A DNA stretch of 7,658 nt from assembly GCA_036702855.1 (NCBI GenBank), contig DATNQF010000244.1, positions 1 through 7,658 on the forward strand, written 5' to 3'. The stretch's first letter is position 1. Each line of letters opens with the position of its first letter. The position numbers and the translations under genes were made by a program. The notes under the pieces are model-generated. The model saw only the letters and a list, made by a program, of their open reading frames with translations, had not been told where the DNA came from and made no database searches. The stretch is from JACVSF01 sp036702855. Lineage in GTDB: Bacteria; Cyanobacteriota; Cyanobacteriia; Phormidesmidales; Phormidesmidaceae. Below are positions 1 to 4,600 of the stretch, one piece after another.

Positions 1-7
1 GCTGTTC

Positions 8-40
8 AGATCCCCGACTTCTTCAAGAAGTCGGGGATCT
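8..40. repeat. Perfect palindrome, 16-bp arms (REP-like intergenic repeat)
   Basis: The arm AGATCCCCGACTTCTT (8-23) is followed by a single C at 24 and then its exact reverse complement (25-40). As RNA or extruded DNA it would form a long, stable hairpin with a minimal loop. No run of T follows either arm, so it is not a textbook intrinsic terminator, although it could still stop or protect transcripts of an upstream gene lying outside the window. Palindromic sequences of this GTCGGGGATC type are, from memory, common between genes in filamentous cyanobacteria, so a dispersed repeat or non-autonomous mobile element is the likeliest reading. The perfect arms suggest recent origin or active maintenance. 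Confidence 0.85.
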
Positions 41-88
41 TGGCGTTTAATTGCAGGATGTACGATGCAAAGCTAGCCGTGAAGTCGT

Positions 89-94
89 TACAAT
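89..94 (+). promoter_or_regulatory. Possible -10 box of tldD
   Basis: TACAAT matches the TATAAT consensus at five of six positions and lies 27 bases before the tldD ATG, which would give a leader of about 20 bases. No good -35 hexamer stands 16-18 bases upstream, so this is only a candidate. No clear Shine-Dalgarno sequence precedes the ATG either. Confidence 0.25.
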
Positions 95-121
95 ACGTTA
101 TTACTCCGCCAAAGACTTCCT

Positions 122-1609
122 ATGGTACAAGCTCCCGCACCGATTACCACGACTGACCTTGCTACATTAGCCATTGATGCGATCGCTCGTGCTGGATGCG
201 AGTACGGGGATGTCCGTTTTTGCACCTACCGCAGCCAGAATCTTTTCGCACGCGATCGCTCCCTCAGTCAACTTTCCGATAATGTCAGTTCTGGCTTTGG
301 GGTGCGGGTTCTGTTAGATGGTGCTTGGGGATTCGCCGCTAGTCCCTATAAAACCCCAGCAGAAGTAGAACGAATTGTCGCTTTAGCTGTAGAAATTGCT
401 AAAGGTAGCCGCCTCTCTCAGCAAACACGGGTGCAATTAGCTCCTGTCAAAGCCTACCGCGATACTTACATTACTCCTATTGAGATTGACCCGTTTAGCG
501 TACCGATTACCGAAAAAGCTGAGTTGTTGTTGCGCCTCAATGAACAGTTATTGCGTTATAGCGAGCACGGCATTAAAAAAGCTTACTCTTTCTTGCGTTT
601 CACCCGCGAGGATAAAACCTTTGCCTCTACAGAAGGTTCCCTGATTCAGCAAACCATCTACCGCAGCTATCCAGGATTTGGGTGTACGGCGATCGCAAAT
701 GGTGATGCTCAAGAGCGCAATTACGAACGTCCCCCCCTAAACATTGGTTACGAGCATATCAATCCCGCAGACCTTTTGAGTCAGGTTGAACGAGTTGCCG
801 AAGAAGCGATTGAAAAAGTGTACGCGCCCAAAGGTCCCTCTGGTATCCGCACCACCCTTATCCTCAAACCCACCAATCTGTGGCTCACCATCCACGAATC
901 TGTCGGACACCCCACAGAGCTGGATCGGGTATACGGCTACGAATCTAACTTTGCGGGAACCAGCTTCGCCACTACCGATAAATTAGGCAAGCTCCAGTAT
1001 GCAGCACCTTGCGTGAATTTCCGGGCTGATCGCACTCAACCGGGGGGACGCGGTACGATGGGCTATGACGACGAAGGTGTGCCTGCACAAAGTTGGCCTA
1101 TTGTCAAGGATGGTCTTTTAGTTGACTACCTCACTGACCGGGAAACCGCCTATCGACTCGGTCGCCCCAGCAGCAATGGTAGTGCCTATGCGGATAGTTG
1201 GTCGAGTTTGCCAATGGTACGGATTCCGAATTTAGGCTTGGAACCGGGGCCAGATGGGGGTAGCCACACAGCCACTCTCCAGGAGATGATTGCAGATACT
1301 GAGGACGGGATTTTAATTGATGGCGTTGGCAGCTTTTCGATTGACCAGCAACGGCGTAACTTCCAATTTGGCGGGGATGCCTTCTGGAAGGTGGAAAAGG
1401 GCAAAGTGGTGGGAATGTTGAAAGATGTCACTTACCACGCCATGACAACCGATTTCTGGAATAGTGTTGATGCGATCGGGCCAGCTTCCGAATGGAAGCA
1501 ATGTGGCACCAATATTTGTGGTAAGGGTGAACCCATGCAACTAGCTCAGATGACCCATGCCTGCGTGCCGGTGCGGGTGCGTGATATTCAAATTGGCGGA
1601 GCCTCATAA
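122..1609 (+). CDS. tldD: TldD, zinc-metalloprotease catalytic subunit of TldD/TldE
   Basis: This 495-residue protein belongs to the TldD/PmbA (peptidase U62) family and has the usual TldD length. The zinc-peptidase signature HExxxH is intact as H258-E259-S-V-G-H263. The conserved C-terminal region is also present: GTMGYDDEG at 311-319, GLLVDYLTDRETAYRLG at 331-347, and CGKG at 466-469, whose Cys466 is the likely third zinc ligand by analogy with E. coli TldD. In E. coli, TldD and TldE form a soluble cytoplasmic heterodimer that degrades unfolded peptides, matures microcin B17 and removes the CcdA antitoxin. In cyanobacteria the substrates are, as far as I know, undefined. The ATG at 122 fits the family N-terminus, although no strong ribosome site is visible. 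Its partner tldE lies downstream on the same strand, unusually far away, with an opposite-strand gene between them. Confidence 0.95.
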   Translation: MVQAPAPITTTDLATLAIDAIARAGCEYGDVRFCTYRSQNLFARDRSLSQLSDNVSSGFGVRVLLDGAWGFAASPYKTPAEVERIVALAVEIAKGSRLSQQTRVQLAPVKAYRDTYITPIEIDPFSVPITEKAELLLRLNEQLLRYSEHGIKKAYSFLRFTREDKTFASTEGSLIQQTIYRSYPGFGCTAIANGDAQERNYERPPLNIGYEHINPADLLSQVERVAEEAIEKVYAPKGPSGIRTTLILKPTNLWLTIHESVGHPTELDRVYGYESNFAGTSFATTDKLGKLQYAAPCVNFRADRTQPGGRGTMGYDDEGVPAQSWPIVKDGLLVDYLTDRETAYRLGRPSSNGSAYADSWSSLPMVRIPNLGLEPGPDGGSHTATLQEMIADTEDGILIDGVGSFSIDQQRRNFQFGGDAFWKVEKGKVVGMLKDVTYHAMTTDFWNSVDAIGPASEWKQCGTNICGKGEPMQLAQMTHACVPVRVRDIQIGGAS

Positions 1610-1714
1610 TTGAAGTGAGAATGCAAGCATCCCCAATTAGGAATGCCCCGCAAAATGCACTCGTGCCGCCTCCTACAACTTCAGGCCGTCATAGGAAGTA
1701 AGGTGCAAGATGGC

Positions 1715-1912
1715 TCAAAGGTCATAAACCTTACACTCAGAGGCACTCGGATTAGCAGCGCAGTACTCTTTAAAAGAGCTGTCTTGTGCTTCGATGGACG
1801 GATTCGCTACCCGATGATCCCGATCTGTAGCGTCTTGGTTTGATTCCGAATTTTCGCTATCGCGGAGGCCACGATCCGACTCACTTTCATTCTGAATATT
1901 TTGTTGTGTCAT
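1715..1912 (-). CDS. Small acidic protein with a CP12-like C-terminal tail
   Basis: This 65-residue protein has two parts. Residues 1-45 are rich in D, E, S, N and Q (11 acidic residues, no aromatics, no Cys), so they are probably disordered. Residues 49-65 read EYCAANPSASECKVYDL. That tail has the C-x8-C spacing, the NP after the first Cys, and the EC-[KR]-x-Y-[DE] ending of the CP12 C-terminus. The same tail occurs on plant GapB. In those proteins the two cysteines form a redox-controlled disulfide loop that inserts into the GAPDH active site. The central AWD_VEEL motif of CP12, which engages phosphoribulokinase, and its N-terminal Cys pair are both absent. By inference it could bind GAPDH in a redox-dependent way without assembling the full complex. 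The ATG at 1912 has a weak AGG five bases upstream. The gene converges on tldD (105-base gap), diverges from tldE, and has a dyad in its upstream region. The coding call rests mainly on the tail motif. Confidence 0.72.
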   Translation of the reverse strand: MTQQNIQNESESDRGLRDSENSESNQDATDRDHRVANPSIEAQDSSFKEYCAANPSASECKVYDL

Positions 1913-1937
1913 GATTACCTGTATCAGGATTTCCTCA

Positions 1938-1964
1938 GTACACTCCCATTAATAGGGTTTGTAC
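1938..1964. promoter_or_regulatory. 27-bp imperfect dyad upstream of the CP12-tail gene
   Basis: The site has the form GTACA-N2-CCC-N7-GGG-N2-TGTAC, with eight paired positions per arm and an AT-rich centre. It begins 26 bases upstream of the start codon of the minus-strand small gene. On that strand it contains TATTAA, which could serve as a weak -10 element. An interrupted dyad overlapping a promoter is typical of a dimeric regulator's operator. It does not fit the NtcA consensus GTA-N8-TAC. The bound factor is unknown. Confidence 0.4.
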
Positions 1965-2111
1965 CTCGCAGAATCGTCATTCTTTCGGAGGAAACGGTAT
2001 TTAGAGCCTTGGATAATTTGTTTTAACTATTGAGATTGGCTCTTGGCTGTTCATCGTACAACCCCCTAAGAAATTTTAAGGAATAGTCCATTTTTTTAGT
2101 TCATCGGTTTT

Positions 2112-2140
2112 TTGAGATCAAAAGGTACAGATTTTTTAGT
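2112..2140 (+). promoter_or_regulatory. Candidate promoter of tldE
   Basis: TTGAGA (2112-2117, five of six matches to TTGACA) stands 17 bases from TTTAGT (2135-2140, four of six matches to TATAAT). This would start transcription near 2147, about 45 bases before the tldE start. A second -10-like hexamer, TAGAAT (2147-2152), lies further down without a matching -35. Either one would let tldE be transcribed independently of tldD, which fits the long gap between the genes. Confidence 0.3.
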
Positions 2141-2182
2141 TAAAGATAGAATTTCAAGTTCGATTGTTAATCCTGAACCATT

Positions 2183-2187
2183 GGAGG
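2183..2187 (+). promoter_or_regulatory. Shine-Dalgarno GGAGG that decides the tldE start
   Basis: GGAGG abuts an in-frame ATG at 2188 with no spacer, too close for initiation there. The in-frame GTG at 2194 lies six bases downstream, which is the normal spacing. An in-frame TTG at 2164 lies upstream of the site and cannot use it. The GTG is therefore preferred, and the ATG at 2188 is the alternative an automated caller would pick. Confidence 0.65.
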
Positions 2188-2193
2188 ATGAGC

Positions 2194-3528
2194 GTGACCT
2201 TAGCTACCGCACCCACACTTGTGAGTGAAAACCAAGCCCTAGAGTTGATTGAAACAGTCATCCAACAATCCGAAGCAGAAGGCGTCTTCGTCAGTCTCAG
2301 CGCTAACGAGTCGGCTCTCTCGCGCTTCTCAGAAAACCAGATGACGCAGAACCTCAGCCGAACTAAATTCAGCCTGAATATCACTAGTTATTTCGGTCAG
2401 CGCAGTGCTTCTGCCTCAACGACGGAACTAGAACCAGAGGCGATTACAGAGACTATCCGACGCTCAGAAGATTTGGCTCGTATTGCCCCAGAAGACCCAG
2501 AATGGGTGCCTTTACTTGAAACTCAAACTTATGAGCAGCGGACTCCGGCGTTTGATGAACAAACAGCAACTTTCTCACCCTTGGCACGCGGAGAAATCGT
2601 GCAGCGAGTGTGTGCGTTGAGTCGTCAGGCTGGAGTTGAGGGTTCTGGTACGCTGAGTACATCGGCTGTCTTGCAGGCTGTCGGGAATTCGCGGGGATTA
2701 AGAGCTTGCGATCGCGGCACTAATGCAGATTTTAGCTTTACGGCTCGGATTGAAGATGGCTCTAGTTGGGGTCAGCGTACCGCTTTTGGCGTAAACCAGT
2801 TACCCATAGAGTCTGTAACCGAGCAACTGATTCAGCGTGCGCTGAGTTCTCGTCAACCTCGTGAAGTGAGTCCTGGCAAGTATCCCGTAGTTTTCGATGG
2901 TGCAGCCTTTAAGGAGTTACTCGGTTGGGTGATGTGGAATTTGGATGCACGGGCGGCGGATGAGGGGCGATCGTTTATGTCCCACCCTGATGAGGCAGGC
3001 AACCGCTTGGGTGAGCCATTGTTCAGTCCTTTAGTACAGGTGCAACGTAATCCAGCTCACCCTCTATTGCAGTTCAGTACGTTTTTTGGGGATGGGTTGA
3101 GTAATCGCTATCTGGAGGTGATTAAAGACGGTATTCCTCAAGCTTTATCCTATAGCCGCTACTGGGCACAGCAGCAGGACAAAGAGCCGACGGGGGCAAT
3201 GTATCCAGTTGTGATGTCGGGTTCCAACAAAACAATCGCTGACTTAATTGCTCAAACAGAGCGAGGAATTTTGGTTAACCGTGCCTGGTACGTGCGCTAT
3301 GTCAATCCCAAGACGTTGGAGGTGACGGGGATGACGCGGGATGGTACGTTTTGGATTGAGGATGGTCGGATTGCTTATCCGATTAAGAATTTACGTTTTA
3401 ACCAATGTCTACCGGATATGTTACGGGATGTGGATGCTGTGAGTAGCGTGCAGCGTTTTGGTAGCAGTGTGGTACCCGGGGTAAGGGTGAAGGAATTTAA
3501 CTTCAGTAGCGTAACGGATAGTGTTTGA
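2194..3528 (+). CDS. tldE: TldE/PmbA, partner subunit of the TldD/TldE protease
   Basis: From the GTG start this is a 444-residue member of the TldD/PmbA family, close to the roughly 450 residues usual for PmbA. It lacks the HExxxH zinc motif of TldD; the corresponding segment reads AAFKELLGWVMWNLDARAADEGRSF around 237-261. This is expected, since TldE is the non-zinc subunit that completes the channel and active site of the heterodimer. Family features near the C-terminus include SNRYLEVIKDGIPQALSYSRY (from about 303), ERGILVNRAWYVRYVNPKTLEVTGM (356-380) and the terminal NLRFNQCLPDMLRDVD stretch. The protein should be cytoplasmic and act with TldD in peptide degradation and processing. It is intact. 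The gene has its own strong ribosome site and a plausible promoter, so it may be expressed separately from tldD. Confidence 0.92.
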   Translation: MTLATAPTLVSENQALELIETVIQQSEAEGVFVSLSANESALSRFSENQMTQNLSRTKFSLNITSYFGQRSASASTTELEPEAITETIRRSEDLARIAPEDPEWVPLLETQTYEQRTPAFDEQTATFSPLARGEIVQRVCALSRQAGVEGSGTLSTSAVLQAVGNSRGLRACDRGTNADFSFTARIEDGSSWGQRTAFGVNQLPIESVTEQLIQRALSSRQPREVSPGKYPVVFDGAAFKELLGWVMWNLDARAADEGRSFMSHPDEAGNRLGEPLFSPLVQVQRNPAHPLLQFSTFFGDGLSNRYLEVIKDGIPQALSYSRYWAQQQDKEPTGAMYPVVMSGSNKTIADLIAQTERGILVNRAWYVRYVNPKTLEVTGMTRDGTFWIEDGRIAYPIKNLRFNQCLPDMLRDVDAVSSVQRFGSSVVPGVRVKEFNFSSVTDSV

Positions 3529-3606
3529 CATTCCCACCTCCTGAAAGTTTTATCCAGTACAGTGCGGCAGAAATAACTGAGCAGCAAAAATTAGAGTTGC
3601 TGGTAG

Positions 3607-3627
3607 GGGCACGATCTGCTCGTGCCC
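3607..3627. repeat. Hairpin repeat between the convergent tldE and SAE-like genes
   Basis: GGGCACGA (3607-3614) and TCGTGCCC (3620-3627) are exact reverse complements around the five-base loop TCTGC. The GGGGCACG...CGTGCCC type of palindrome is, from memory, a common dispersed intergenic repeat in cyanobacteria. Its place in the 179-base gap between two convergent genes would suit a bidirectional transcription stop, but no T-run follows it on either strand. A HIP1 site lies nearby at 3668-3675. I see no gene in this gap. Confidence 0.6.
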
Positions 3628-3707
3628 GACGGTATGGTGGATGTTACTGAGAACGGCTAGAGTTTTAGCGATCGCATCCTTCAATTCTTTGCCAAGGCTT
3701 TTAAACT

Positions 3708-4088
3708 TCACTTACACACAAACTTCCACAATCTTTCTCCCACCGTGCCGTCTATAAAGAATTGCAAGGGTTCATTTTCGCTAAACTCCTCACGGTTCAA
3801 AAGTTCGGCTTGGGCATTGAATCTCGCTACTGCCTTGCGTCGCCATGCCCGTAGCGGACAACTCATCGACACAAAGGTCTTTTCTGCGACTATCCCAGCT
3901 TCATTCGGTTTGGCACGGACAGCCATCCGCCAAAATAAATAAGTATTATTGCTACCCTGCACGGATTCTGTATCAATATAGTAATCCGTCCCCTGGTCAT
4001 CGCGAGTGACTAAAACCCAGTTTTCCGCAAGGGCGGGTAAGGCCGTCATCAAAGTGGCAAAGAGCGCGAGAAGGAGTATCCTGGGCAT
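3708..4088 (-). CDS. Small secreted protein, surface-adhesin E (SAE)-like domain
   Basis: The 126-residue product begins with a signal peptide: a short basic start (MPR), a hydrophobic core at 4-18 and a likely cleavage after ALA at 19-21. The mature part of about 105 residues opens with WVLVTRDDQGTDYYIDTESV (24-43). This resembles the SAE-like domain found in many small bacterial exported proteins, with a W near the start, a YYID strand and a closing W-K-x-V-C. Cys77 and Cys125 are the only cysteines and would form one disulfide outside the cytoplasm. The function in cyanobacteria is unknown, and the adhesin name comes from the Haemophilus relative. An in-frame TTG at 4106 would add six residues, but the ATG at 4088 gives a more compact signal peptide; neither has a good ribosome site. 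The gene is divergent from the kinase gene and convergent with tldE. Confidence 0.75.
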   Translation of the reverse strand: MPRILLLALFATLMTALPALAENWVLVTRDDQGTDYYIDTESVQGSNNTYLFWRMAVRAKPNEAGIVAEKTFVSMSCPLRAWRRKAVARFNAQAELLNREEFSENEPLQFFIDGTVGERLWKFVCK

Positions 4089-4147
4089 AAGTACACTTAA
4101 AAACAAAACCCTTGGCTCTAGGGAATGGCAGTAAGGGATGTGAATCC

Positions 4148-4156
4148 TGCCATAAT
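4148..4156 (+). promoter_or_regulatory. Candidate extended -10 promoter upstream of the kinase
   Basis: TGCCATAAT reads as an extended -10 element (TGn followed by CATAAT, five of six matches to TATAAT). No convincing -35 hexamer is present, which extended -10 promoters can tolerate. Transcription would start near 4163. That would give either a leader of roughly 440 bases on the kinase mRNA or a separate small RNA covering the inverted repeats downstream. Confidence 0.3.
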
Positions 4157-4182
4157 GCTACTGAGTTTGTAGCTAAAAGCGT

Positions 4183-4348
4183 GCGGATAATTAGGCATCA
4201 TTTCAGGGTTCCGTTAGGAGTTGGGTGCATAGAGTCCTAACCATCACTGACGTGTAAGGGCACAAATGGTCTCAAACTCATGTCTTCAGACACAAAGGAA
4301 TAAACGGAGATTATCCGCTTGGCTGGCTTTTGCATTCCTCTGCCAGCC
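4183..4348 (+). promoter_or_regulatory. Nested inverted repeats: possible structured leader or small RNA
   Basis: Within the 512-base gene-free stretch between the SAE-like gene and the kinase gene there are four pairings. GCGGATAAT (4183-4191) pairs exactly with ATTATCCGC (4310-4318), closing a domain of about 136 bases. Inside it, GTTAGGA (4213-4219) pairs with TCCTAAC (4235-4241), and TGTC (4281-4284) pairs with GACA (4289-4292). Directly after the closing stem, GGCTGGC (4321-4327) pairs with GCCAGCC (4342-4348), and a pyrimidine-rich run follows. The arrangement could be a cis-regulatory leader or an independent RNA. It matches no riboswitch or RNA family I recognise, and short pairings can arise by chance. 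The rest of the stretch (4349-4600) shows nothing clear except a direct repeat CGAGT at 4573 and 4583. Confidence 0.28.
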
Positions 4349-4370
4349 GTCTCTGCCTCTTCCTCTCTAA
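4266..4370 (+). CDS. Doubtful 34-codon ORF in the kinase upstream region
   Basis: An ATG preceded by AAGGG at five bases' spacing opens 34 codons ending in TAA. The peptide has a basic stretch (QRNKRR) followed by a hydrophobic one (LSAWLAFAFLC) and a Pro/Leu-rich end, resembling a tiny membrane peptide or a leader peptide. Its distal half overlaps the GGCTGGC hairpin, so translation could in principle affect folding. No family is recognised and the length is within chance expectation. Confidence 0.15.
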   Translation: MVSNSCLQTQRNKRRLSAWLAFAFLCQPSLPLPL

Positions 4371-4600
4371 GGAGCCTGCAAAGCTTATGAAGAATCATCG
4401 GCTGCATTTCAATGTCTCTACATCAATTTCTGTTGTTGTCGTTACTTCCTAGTAGAGATGACCTGACATAACGCCCATCGTAATGACGGAAACACATCTG
4501 CTTCTGGAAAGCCAAGCCTAAACATACCTCTGCACTAAAGCAAGAACCTGTAACGCTTAACTGGCTTGATTCCGAGTGAATTCGAGTAGGCCAATTTAAC

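Noticed and set aside
1643..1843. Plus-strand 66-codon ORF between tldD and tldE
   Set aside because: It lies antisense to the CP12-tail gene, has no ribosome site and reads like random basic/hydrophobic sequence; the minus-strand frame explains the coding signal.
4183..4348. tRNA, 6S RNA, tmRNA or a known riboswitch in the kinase upstream gap
   Set aside because: I found no T-loop motif, no cobalamin, glutamine or fluoride consensus, and no clear 6S-like bubble; the region is reported only as a possible structured leader.
4387..4452. 21-codon ORF starting at ATG 4387
   Set aside because: It is too short and its nearest purine-rich site (AAGGAG) is about a dozen bases upstream; nothing supports coding.
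4573..4587. Direct repeat CGAGT at 4573 and 4583 just before the kinase start
   Set aside because: Five-base repeats ten bases apart are easily due to chance, and no known operator matches.
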